Assembly: GCA_024280785.1 (NCBI GenBank)
Contig: JAJRPK010000296.1
Location: 1 to 11,604 of the forward strand
Reading direction: 5' to 3'
Origin: Gammaproteobacteria bacterium
GTDB taxonomy: Bacteria; Pseudomonadota; Gammaproteobacteria; Pseudomonadales; UBA7434
DNA: 11,604 nucleotides
The position numbers were made by a program, and so were the translations under genes. The notes beneath the pieces are model-generated. The model was given only the letters and a program-made list of their open reading frames with translations. It did no database searches and was not told the DNA's origin. Shown here one piece after another: positions 1 through 5,831 of the stretch (its first letter is position 1; every line of letters begins with the position of its first letter).

Positions 1-808
1 TATCTGGAAAATGTTGTTTAATCCATCGAACTCTATCGAGAACATTTTTTGAATGACCGTGCGCCGTATCAACGACGACGACATCCACACCCGCCTCTAT
101 AAGAGCCGCCACTCGTTCGTCGGTATCGCCACCAACACCCACCGCCGCCCCCACTCTCAATTGCCCGGATTCATCTTTGCAGGCATTGGGGTAACGCTGA
201 GCCAACTCTAAATCTTTTACCGTAATCATACCGCAGAGCTCAAAGTCATCATTGACAACTAACACTTTTTCAATGCGATTCTCGTGGAGTACTTTTTTTA
301 CGGCCTCGGGAGCCATACCTTCGCCTACGGTAATCAATCGTTCGCGTGGAGTCATAATGGTGTCTATCGTCACATCGTGATTTGTTTCGTAACGGACATC
401 GCGATTGGTAACTATCCCGACCAAATCTTCACCGTCCATCACTGGGACACCCGAAATATTGTACTGCTGTTTGATTTCTAACAGTTCACTGATCGGCGCC
501 TTTGACTCGATTGTAATTGGATCTCTGACTACTCCGCTTTCAAATTTCTTAACCGCCTTAACTTCCTTCGCTTGCTCTTCTACCGACATGTTTTTATGGA
601 CAATACCAATGCCACCCGCTTGAGCCAAGGCAATGGCTAGGCGGGATTCGGTAACCGTGTCCATTGCCGAAGAAAGTAAAGGAATATTCAAACGAATCTT
701 CTTCGTCAGCAGGCTTTGCAGACTGACTTGACTGCCAACAACTTCTGAGTAATCAGGCAGCAGTAGAACATCGTCGAAAGTAAGAGCTTCGTGGGAGATT
801 CGTGGCAT
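1..808 (-). CDS. guaB: Inosine-5'-monophosphate dehydrogenase, N-terminal part (runs off the left edge)
   Basis: The minus strand reads as 269 codons of IMP dehydrogenase, the cytoplasmic NAD-dependent enzyme that turns IMP into XMP, the committed step of GMP synthesis. The N-terminus MPRISHEALTFDDVLLLPDY is typical of the family. It is followed by the start of the TIM barrel with SSAMDTVTES (about 46-55), two CBS domains (about 93-145 and 150-205, the second containing ITVKDLELAQRYPNA), and the return to the barrel with VGAAVGVGGD and DTAHGHS (247-253). The family is usually near 490 residues, so about 220 are missing, including the catalytic Cys loop. The ATG at 808 has a good Shine-Dalgarno site, AGGAAA at 821-816, seven bases upstream. 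It is divergent from xseA. Identity is very secure; truncation is due only to the window edge. Confidence 0.97.
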   Translation of the reverse strand, partial: MPRISHEALTFDDVLLLPDYSEVVGSQVSLQSLLTKKIRLNIPLLSSAMDTVTESRLAIALAQAGGIGIVHKNMSVEEQAKEVKAVKKFESGVVRDPITIESKAPISELLEIKQQYNISGVPVMDGEDLVGIVTNRDVRYETNHDVTIDTIMTPRERLITVGEGMAPEAVKKVLHENRIEKVLVVNDDFELCGMITVKDLELAQRYPNACKDESGQLRVGAAVGVGGDTDERVAALIEAGVDVVVVDTAHGHSKNVLDRVRWIKQHFPD

Positions 809-942
809 TGACCCGTTTCCTGAATATAAATGACAAATGGGAATGGAATAAGTGCTTTATCAATATAAAGCTCGCTAGAACCACAAAATCCGCAGCAGAA
901 GAACCTACACGGCACAAGTGATCGACTAACGCTAAACCGCGC

Positions 943-971
943 ATTATAGGACTATGAAACCCATTGGTAAA
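943..971 (-). promoter_or_regulatory. Probable sigma70 promoter of guaB with GC-rich discriminator
   Basis: On the minus strand a perfect -10 TATAAT (948-943) lies 17 bases after a -35-like TTTACC (971-966, four of six consensus bases). The bases right after the -10 are GCGCGG. A GC-rich discriminator is the usual mark of stringently controlled, growth-rate-dependent promoters, which suits a nucleotide synthesis gene. The predicted start near 936 gives a leader of about 130 bases before the guaB ATG. No start site has been mapped; this is read from consensus alone. Confidence 0.6.
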
Positions 972-1057
972 TGGGCAAACTGGAATCAAATCATCTTGCG
1001 GCATACAATTGCCCAACGCCTAAACACTCGCCCAAAATAACTACAAGCTCGCTATCT

Positions 1058-2503
1058 ATGTCTAATTCAAATACCTCAAAAAACCACGATACTACAGTGG
1101 CAACTACAGCGGCAACTACAGTGACAGCTGATTCCCAAGTCTGGAGTGTTACAGAGTTGAACCAGCTTGCCCGCGCTTCGTTGGAACAATCATTTTCGGG
1201 TATCTTTGTTGAAGGTGAAATTTCAGATCTTATCCAGCACCGCTCTGGCCATTGGTACTTCACTCTTAAAGACGAAGGAGCCCAATTGAGAACGGCAATG
1301 TTTCGATTTCAGAATCGAAGCGTTCGGTTTCAGCCTGAAAACGGCCAGCAAGTGTTATTAACCGGCAAGCTCAGCCTATACGAACCTCGCGGTAGTTATC
1401 AGTTCATTGCCCAACGAATGGAACCCGCCGGGCTGGGTAAATTACAGCAGCAATATGATCAGCTTAAACAGCAGCTAAGCGAGCAAGGTCTATTTGAGAC
1501 TAAAAACAAGCAAAGCTTACCGGGTTTCCCCCGCCAAATTGTTGTAATTACCTCACCACAAGGAGCGGCCATCACCGACATCCAAACAACCTTTGCCCGT
1601 CGATGTAGCAGCGTCAAGCTAATTGTTATACCGGTTGCAGTGCAGGGCGAAGGATCAGCACAGCAAATTGCCGATGCCATCGATTTGGCTAACGAGTGGG
1701 CCGTTGAAAATAAGCAAAGTTCAGAGAGCGATGAATTAACCCCTGACACTGTTCGGCCCGACGCCATAATTGTAGGTCGAGGCGGCGGCTCATTAGAGGA
1801 TCTGTGGGCATTTAATGAAGCCGTTGTCGCTCACGCCATTCATCGCAGCCGCCTACCCGTTGTCAGCGCTGTAGGGCACGAATCCGATGTGACCATTGCC
1901 GACTTTGTCGCCGACGTTAGGGCCGCAACGCCGACAGCAGCCGCTGAAATTCTTAGTCCTGATCAACAAGCTTTACAGCACCGCTCAAATCAGCTCTATT
2001 CTCGACTACAAAATTCACTGCTCAACCACATTGATCACGCTAAAGCCCTATTGGCAGCACTCTCGGCAAGAGTTAAGCACCCCAGCTATCAGTTAAGCCA
2101 GTACTTACAACGAGTAGACCAGCTGGACTCAGCTATGCAGCGCGCCATTTTGCAAAAACTCCAGTTCAATCAACAGCTCTTCAAGCAACACCAAATTCGG
2201 CTTCAAAGTCTATCGCCCTTACTGGTGATAAATCAGCAGCAGCAAGCAGTTCATCAGCTATCCGAGCGCCTGTTTCGCAGTATGAATGCAATATTTCACA
2301 CCCAAAACCAACGCTGGTTGCATCTTAGTGGAACACTCCACGTAGTAAGCCCTCTGGCTACGTTAGACCGAGGCTATGCAATCGTCACCGCAAAGAACGG
2401 TGAGATCATCCAATCGCACCGACATTTGTCGATCGGAGAAAAAGTCACTACCCGGCTCCGGCAAGGTACCTTTACCAGTATCGTTGATAGCACAGCCGAA
2501 TAG
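1058..2503 (+). CDS. xseA: Exodeoxyribonuclease VII large subunit
   Basis: XseA is the large, catalytic subunit of exonuclease VII, which degrades single-stranded DNA from both ends together with XseB. From the ATG at 1058 the product has 481 residues. It has the N-terminal OB-fold (VWSVTELNQLARASLEQSF, then GEISDLIQHRSGHWYFTLKD and YEPRGSYQFI), then the catalytic domain with VVITSPQGAAITDI, GRGGGSLEDLWAFNE (about 239-253) and VGHESDVTIADFVAD (about 272-286) followed by RAATPTAAAE. A long glutamine-rich helical region and the C-terminal SPLATLDRGYAIV block follow. The frame stays open upstream to an ATG at 971, but those 29 codons do not resemble the family and that ATG lies on the guaB -35. 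Neither start has a clear Shine-Dalgarno site, so the start is uncertain. A Thr/Ala repeat precedes the OB-fold. No xseB is in the window. Confidence 0.95.
   Translation: MSNSNTSKNHDTTVATTAATTVTADSQVWSVTELNQLARASLEQSFSGIFVEGEISDLIQHRSGHWYFTLKDEGAQLRTAMFRFQNRSVRFQPENGQQVLLTGKLSLYEPRGSYQFIAQRMEPAGLGKLQQQYDQLKQQLSEQGLFETKNKQSLPGFPRQIVVITSPQGAAITDIQTTFARRCSSVKLIVIPVAVQGEGSAQQIADAIDLANEWAVENKQSSESDELTPDTVRPDAIIVGRGGGSLEDLWAFNEAVVAHAIHRSRLPVVSAVGHESDVTIADFVADVRAATPTAAAEILSPDQQALQHRSNQLYSRLQNSLLNHIDHAKALLAALSARVKHPSYQLSQYLQRVDQLDSAMQRAILQKLQFNQQLFKQHQIRLQSLSPLLVINQQQQAVHQLSERLFRSMNAIFHTQNQRWLHLSGTLHVVSPLATLDRGYAIVTAKNGEIIQSHRHLSIGEKVTTRLRQGTFTSIVDSTAE
1091..1126 (+). repeat. Three 12-base tandem units inside xseA
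   Basis: Three consecutive units ACTACAGTGGCA, ACTACAGCGGCA and ACTACAGTGACA start at 1091, 1103 and 1115. They encode TTVA, TTAA and TTVT in the variable N-terminal tail of XseA, ahead of the OB-fold. The unit is a multiple of three, so gain or loss of a copy would keep the frame. Confidence 0.85.
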
Positions 2504-2531
2504 CCTAACGAGAATTTAAACGAATCAACAC

Positions 2532-2560
2532 AAAAAAGCCCCGCATAAAGCGAGGCTTTT
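2532..2560 (+). terminator. Rho-independent terminator after xseA
   Basis: The arms GCCCCGC (2538-2544) and GCGAGGC (2550-2556) pair over seven positions with one C/A mismatch around a five-base loop ATAAA, followed by TTTT. Six A residues precede the stem, so the structure may also work in the opposite direction. It lies 28 bases after the xseA stop. Confidence 0.8.
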
Positions 2561-2606
2561 GGCATTATCGATTCAGCACTGGTTTAGCGTTAATTCTGCC
2601 TGTTGT

Positions 2607-2654
2607 AAACTAAAGGGAAAACTAAAGAGAAAGCTGGGCAGAAAACCGGGGAGA
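2607..2654. repeat. Degenerate 12-base purine-rich tandem repeat
   Basis: Four adjacent 12-base units, AAACTAAAGGGA, AAACTAAAGAGA, AAGCTGGGCAGA and AAACCGGGGAGA, start at 2607, 2619, 2631 and 2643. The first two differ at one base; the later ones have drifted. The array sits between the xseA terminator and the terminator of the Crp-like gene, and I see no coding or regulatory role. Confidence 0.6.
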
Positions 2655-2667
2655 AAGCCAAGCCGTG

Positions 2668-2700
2668 AAAAAAGCCGAATTCAACAAAGCTAAATTCGGC
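2668..2700 (-). terminator. Rho-independent terminator of the Crp/Fnr-family gene
   Basis: Read on the minus strand, GCCGAATT (2700-2693) pairs perfectly with AATTCGGC (2681-2674) over eight bases around an eleven-base loop, followed by six T residues (2673-2668). It begins a few bases past the stop codon of the gene at 2707. Confidence 0.88.
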
Positions 2701-2706
2701 TAGCAA

Positions 2707-3372
2707 TCAGTAATTGGCAGGAAGGCGGCGATGAATAACAATATGTCGATTTTCGAAACTGATATACCCACCAATGGTCAAATCTTTAAGAATTCGCGCA
2801 ACCATTTCACGAGACGCCCCGACTCGATCAGCAATATCTTGCTGGGTTAGCTTTTCTTCGACATAAAACTCATCATTTCGCTCGATCGCCAGACTATTCA
2901 GAACTTTAGTGACTCGGCCATAGACATCTTGCAGGGCAAGACTCTTAACTTTTTCGGTCAGCGCTCGTACACGACGAGTAATGTTTCGAATCAAAGTTTT
3001 CGCGATATTGGGGTGCTGATCCAGAACTTGGTTAAAATCTTGTTTGTAAATAATACAAAACTCCGCCTTTTCCATCGTTCGCACCGATGCCGAACGGCGA
3101 TCATCGTCAAGCAGAGCAAGCTCGCCAAAGTAATCCCCGCTGCCCAAGGTGTTCATGATAAATTCTTTGCCATTTTTATCGCTGCAATAAACCTTAACCT
3201 TGCCCGATTCAATAACGTACAAAGAATCCGCAACATCATTTTCATTAATAATGACTGTGTTCTTTGGGTAACTCCGACGAATACTAGATTCTTCTAAAGC
3301 GACCAGTTCAGCATCGGACAGGCCAGAAAAAATTTCAACGCTTTTCAACACACTCACTAGGGTGATCTCCAC
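2707..3372 (-). CDS. Crp/Fnr-family transcriptional regulator with a cyclic-nucleotide-type pocket
   Basis: A 221-residue Crp/Fnr regulator. The N-terminal beta-roll (about 10-115) keeps the phosphate-binding cassette of E. coli CRP: GELALL (83-88) and R93-S94-A95. The dimer helix follows (TRRVRALTEKVKSLAL, 132-147). At the two CRP positions that contact adenine (Thr127, Ser128) it has L138 and T139. The C-terminal winged helix has LTQQDIADRVGASREMVARI (175-194) with R188, E189 and R193 spaced like CRP Arg180, Glu181 and Arg185, so a TGTGA-like half-site is likely. There is no N-terminal Cys cluster, so it is not an Fe-S Fnr. The outermost start is a GTG at 3372 without a Shine-Dalgarno site. 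A GTG at 3357 has GGAG nine bases upstream and may be the true start (216 residues). It diverges from the cyclase operon, which makes it a candidate receptor or regulator for that system. Its ligand is not proven. Confidence 0.9.
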   Translation of the reverse strand: MEITLVSVLKSVEIFSGLSDAELVALEESSIRRSYPKNTVIINENDVADSLYVIESGKVKVYCSDKNGKEFIMNTLGSGDYFGELALLDDDRRSASVRTMEKAEFCIIYKQDFNQVLDQHPNIAKTLIRNITRRVRALTEKVKSLALQDVYGRVTKVLNSLAIERNDEFYVEEKLTQQDIADRVGASREMVARILKDLTIGGYISFENRHIVIHRRLPANY

Positions 3373-3476
3373 AAGTTTTCATATTGATGTTGGGTTCGGC
3401 AGTTAAGATTAACCGACACCATCATTTTCTACGATTTCGCACTGACTTTTCAAGGGTACACCGCGAAAATCGGACA

Positions 3477-3504
3477 AATATAGCACTTTAATTTGCTTCG
3501 ACAA
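3477..3504 (-). promoter_or_regulatory. Candidate promoter of the Crp/Fnr-family gene
   Basis: On the minus strand TTGTCG (3504-3499, four of six) and TATATT (3482-3477, five of six) are separated by 16 bases. Transcription would start near 3470, about 100 bases before the coding region. A perfect TTGACA lies slightly upstream (about 3516-3511) but has no good -10 at 16 to 18 bases. Consensus reading only. Confidence 0.4.
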
Positions 3505-3562
3505 AGCTATCTGTCAAATACTCTTACTTTTGATCAATTTAGTTGAGCCGCAAACAAAATTT

Positions 3563-3596
3563 TAAGACCAATTTTCGTGGCAAACTCTTGGTCTTA
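3563..3596. repeat. Perfect 9-base inverted repeat in the divergent region
   Basis: TAAGACCAA (3563-3571) and TTGGTCTTA (3588-3596) are exact reverse complements separated by 16 bases. It could be a split operator, with half-site centres 25 bases apart, or an RNA hairpin in a long leader of the cyclase operon. No T-run follows, so it is not a terminator. Confidence 0.65.
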
Positions 3597-3682
3597 GCAA
3601 GCCTTTTATCAGGGAACCGCCGCAAATTACCTGCGAAAGCAAACAAAGCCACACTGAAAAGTAAATTTTGGGGTATTCCACT

Positions 3683-3704
3683 GTTAGTTGGCGTTATACT
3701 AACG
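3683..3704. promoter_or_regulatory. Nested inverted repeats over a TATACT box (possible operator)
   Basis: GTTAG (3683-3687) is matched by CTAAC (3699-3703), and nested in the same site CGTTA (3692-3696) is matched by TAACG (3700-3704) around TAC. Both overlap TATACT at 3695-3700, a possible -10 for the downstream operon. The overlap suggests an operator, but the arms are short and could arise by chance. Confidence 0.3.
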
Positions 3705-3788
3705 ACCTCCACCTTCGGTAATACACAACAATGCTGATTAATTAAAGCAGTCTGCCAGTACAGCAATAGTTATTGGAGTCAAAAATAA

Positions 3789-3824
3789 ATGGGACCAACC
3801 ATCACATGGCCAGCACATGAGTAA
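3789..3824 (+). CDS. Possible 11-codon leader peptide overlapping the cyclase start
   Basis: ATG at 3789 opens MGPTITWPAHE and stops at TAA 3822-3824, five bases past the start of the cyclase ATG (3817), which is in another frame. The only good Shine-Dalgarno site here, TTGGAG at 3773-3778, lies ten bases before this ATG, not before the cyclase ATG. The layout suggests translational coupling by termination and re-initiation. An alternative is a one-base error or frameshift that hides a longer cyclase N-terminus. Confidence 0.35.
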   Translation: MGPTITWPAHE

Positions 3825-5445
3825 CGCTGTACCAATTCGCGAACTCGTCAGACTACAGGGTTTACAGGTCAAAGTCGGACAGCTTTTGGTCAAAAACAAA
3901 CTATCTGCAACACTGAAGGATGACCTGTCTCGTATGTACGAGGCATTAGAAAACAGTGTCACTAAACTCGACAACCTCAATTTGCAAGGCATTCCGCTCA
4001 ATAGAATCGAAAGTGCAGAAATTCGCCATGACATCCGCAATGCCATCGGCATTACCAAAGGCTACGCCGAACTCATCAAAGACACTGAAACTGATCCTAG
4101 CGCCAGTTTGAGTAACTTGCTCGATAAAATCGTGCTCTGGTCAGCGAAAACTATTTCGACGCTAGAGAAAACACGTCAAAAAACTAGCGAAAACTATGAC
4201 TTTTCATCAGCAATATTGAGCGAAAATCGAAGTCATTCTACCGGAAAAATCCTGATACTGGATGACGAACCAGCCAATCGAGATCTGCTCTCCCGCCACA
4301 TACAGCAACTAGGCCTTGAGCCTTTTCCCTGCGCAACAGCCAACCAAGCTTACGATATATTAGGCGATGAAGATATTGACCTTATACTTCTCGATCTCAT
4401 AATGCCCAAGGTCAGCGGCCACGAAGTCCTCGCCAAACTAAAGGCATCTGAGCTGTGGCGCGCAATACCCGTTATCGTCATCTCTGGACTTAGCGATCAA
4501 TCTGAAGTTATAAAATGTATCCAAGCGGGCGCTGACGATTATCTGCAAAAACCGTTTAACAAAATTTTGTTGCAAGCAAGGTTATACGCAGGGCTTGATC
4601 GAAAACGCTGGGTAGACAAAGAACGCCTGCTCAGTAATGAGCTGGAAAAAAGCCATCGATTTATTAAAAACACCTTCGGTCGCTACCTCTCTACCGAAAT
4701 CGTAGCCAATCTGCTCGACAAGCCCGATGGCCTCGATATGGGTGGCCAGCTCCAAACGGTCAGTATATTAATGGCCGATATACGCGGATTCACCACTATT
4801 TGTGAATCACTCCCTCCACAGAAAGTGGTTAAACTGTTAAACAATTATCTGGGCACTATGGCCGATATTATCATGGCCCACGACGGCACCGTTGATGAAT
4901 TTATTGGCGATGCGATTCTCGCATTATTTGGTGCGCCGGTAGCAAAGCCAGACGATAGTGACCGCGCCATTTCTTGTGCGTTAGCAATGCAAGCCGAAAT
5001 GAAAGCAATCAACCAGCGAAATGCTACACTCGGTCTACCTGACATCAGTATCGGTATTGGCATAAATACCGGCGAAGTCATTGCCGGAAATATAGGTTCA
5101 ATCACCCGCGCAAAATACGGCGTTGTTGGCCACGCGGTAAATGTCACATCCAGAATTGAAGACCAAACCGAAGCCGGCGAAATACTCGTGGCAGAATCGA
5201 CTATTGATCACTGTTCGCGAACATTAAAAGTTGGCCGTCAACTTCGGTTACAACCCAAGGGTGTTAGCGAAACAATTAATGTAAGCTCAGTCCAGGATAT
5301 TTTTGACAATGTCACCGACAAACAGACCAATGCAGCCGACGATATAACCAACAAAGACCCATCGGCAGTAACTGCGATACCGATAACAGCCCAATCTTTA
5401 GACCCGTCGACAAACACTCAGAAAAACAGTGAGGCCAAGTCATGA
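3817..5445 (+). CDS. Class III nucleotide cyclase with histidine-bearing helical N-terminus and receiver domain
   Basis: A 542-residue soluble signalling protein. Residues about 1-125 are helical and contain an H-box-like segment, EIRHDIRNAIGITKGYAEL (68-86) with H71, like a histidine kinase dimerisation domain but with no ATPase domain. Residues 143-262 form a complete receiver: D149-D150, phospho-acceptor D193 in LLDLIMP, and K245 in QKP. A signalling helix (about 265-300, with FGRYLSTEIVANLL) leads to the cyclase domain: metal Asp D321 (MADIRGFT) and D365 (EFIGDAILALFGAP), and transition-state pair N442 and R446 (VNVTSR). At the purine-selecting positions it has E361 and G435, where adenylyl cyclases have Lys and Asp/Thr; Glu is the guanylyl-cyclase-type residue. 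Product (cAMP or cGMP) is therefore open. The C-terminal 50 residues look disordered. The ATG has no Shine-Dalgarno site of its own; see the leader peptide. It overlaps the next gene by four bases (ATGA), so it is operonic. Confidence 0.92.
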   Translation: MSNAVPIRELVRLQGLQVKVGQLLVKNKLSATLKDDLSRMYEALENSVTKLDNLNLQGIPLNRIESAEIRHDIRNAIGITKGYAELIKDTETDPSASLSNLLDKIVLWSAKTISTLEKTRQKTSENYDFSSAILSENRSHSTGKILILDDEPANRDLLSRHIQQLGLEPFPCATANQAYDILGDEDIDLILLDLIMPKVSGHEVLAKLKASELWRAIPVIVISGLSDQSEVIKCIQAGADDYLQKPFNKILLQARLYAGLDRKRWVDKERLLSNELEKSHRFIKNTFGRYLSTEIVANLLDKPDGLDMGGQLQTVSILMADIRGFTTICESLPPQKVVKLLNNYLGTMADIIMAHDGTVDEFIGDAILALFGAPVAKPDDSDRAISCALAMQAEMKAINQRNATLGLPDISIGIGINTGEVIAGNIGSITRAKYGVVGHAVNVTSRIEDQTEAGEILVAESTIDHCSRTLKVGRQLRLQPKGVSETINVSSVQDIFDNVTDKQTNAADDITNKDPSAVTAIPITAQSLDPSTNTQKNSEAKS

Positions 5446-5816
5446 CGAAAATCCTGCTGGTCGAAGACAATGAAATGAACCGGGACATGCTTACTCGACG
5501 ACTTGAACGCAAGGGGTTTAGCATAGAAACAGCCTCTGATGGCGAAGAGGCTTTGCAAATGATTGCCAAGTCGATTCCCGACCTTGTGCTTATGGATATG
5601 AACTTACCTATACGAAACGGTTGGTCAACTTGCCGCGAATTACGAGCACATCAGACAACGCAATCACTTCCCGTTATCGCCCTGACCGCGCACGCAATGG
5701 CGGGAGACGAACAAAAAGCACTAGACTCCGGATGTAATGACTACGCCACCAAGCCCATAGACTTTCCGTTACTGCTTGCCAAAATCAACAAACTACTGGC
5801 CACATCATCACATTAA
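5442..5816 (+). CDS. Single-domain response regulator (CheY/DivK type)
   Basis: A 124-residue stand-alone receiver without an output domain, cytoplasmic. It begins KILLVEDNEMNRDML with acidic pair E8-D9, has phospho-acceptor D52 in LVLMDMNLP, T82 in LTAHAMAG and K104 in TKPIDFPLL. All catalytic residues are present, so it should be phosphorylatable. It starts in the ATGA overlap with the cyclase and ends 15 bases before the kinase, so the three are almost surely co-transcribed and translationally coupled. Likely role, inferred: a phosphorelay shuttle or phosphate sink between the kinase and the cyclase. The TAA stop (5814-5816) is in frame with the kinase that follows. Confidence 0.93.
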   Translation: MTKILLVEDNEMNRDMLTRRLERKGFSIETASDGEEALQMIAKSIPDLVLMDMNLPIRNGWSTCRELRAHQTTQSLPVIALTAHAMAGDEQKALDSGCNDYATKPIDFPLLLAKINKLLATSSH

Positions 5817-5831
5817 TCGAGTACGCTGGTT

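Larger units (their letters stand above)
3373..3788. promoter_or_regulatory. Divergent control region between the Crp-like gene and the cyclase operon
   Basis: About 440 bases separate the two divergent starts. The stretch holds the candidate minus-strand promoter at 3477-3504 and two inverted repeats (3563-3596 and 3683-3704) listed separately. On the plus strand there is a TATACT (3695-3700) without a convincing -35, so the operon promoter is not pinned down. I find no good full TGTGA-N6-TCACA site. A TTG-initiated open frame at 3543-3737 is unlikely to be a gene. Confidence 0.5.

Noticed and set aside
284..623. Two plus-strand open frames across guaB
   Set aside because: They are antisense to the IMP dehydrogenase reading frame, which is unmistakable.
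971..1057. Upstream ATG giving a 29-residue longer XseA
   Set aside because: The added residues do not match the family and the ATG overlaps the guaB promoter; however, no start has a strong Shine-Dalgarno site, so it is not excluded.
2929..3297. 122-codon plus-strand open frame
   Set aside because: It lies fully antisense to the Crp-like gene, whose family motifs are clear.
3543..3737. 64-codon plus-strand open frame ahead of the cyclase, with a hydrophobic stretch near its end
   Set aside because: It needs a TTG start without a Shine-Dalgarno site, has no recognisable family, and contains the inverted repeats of the divergent region.
3791..3806. TCACA near the cyclase start considered as a CRP-type site
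   Set aside because: The partner half-site at the correct spacing does not resemble TGTGA.
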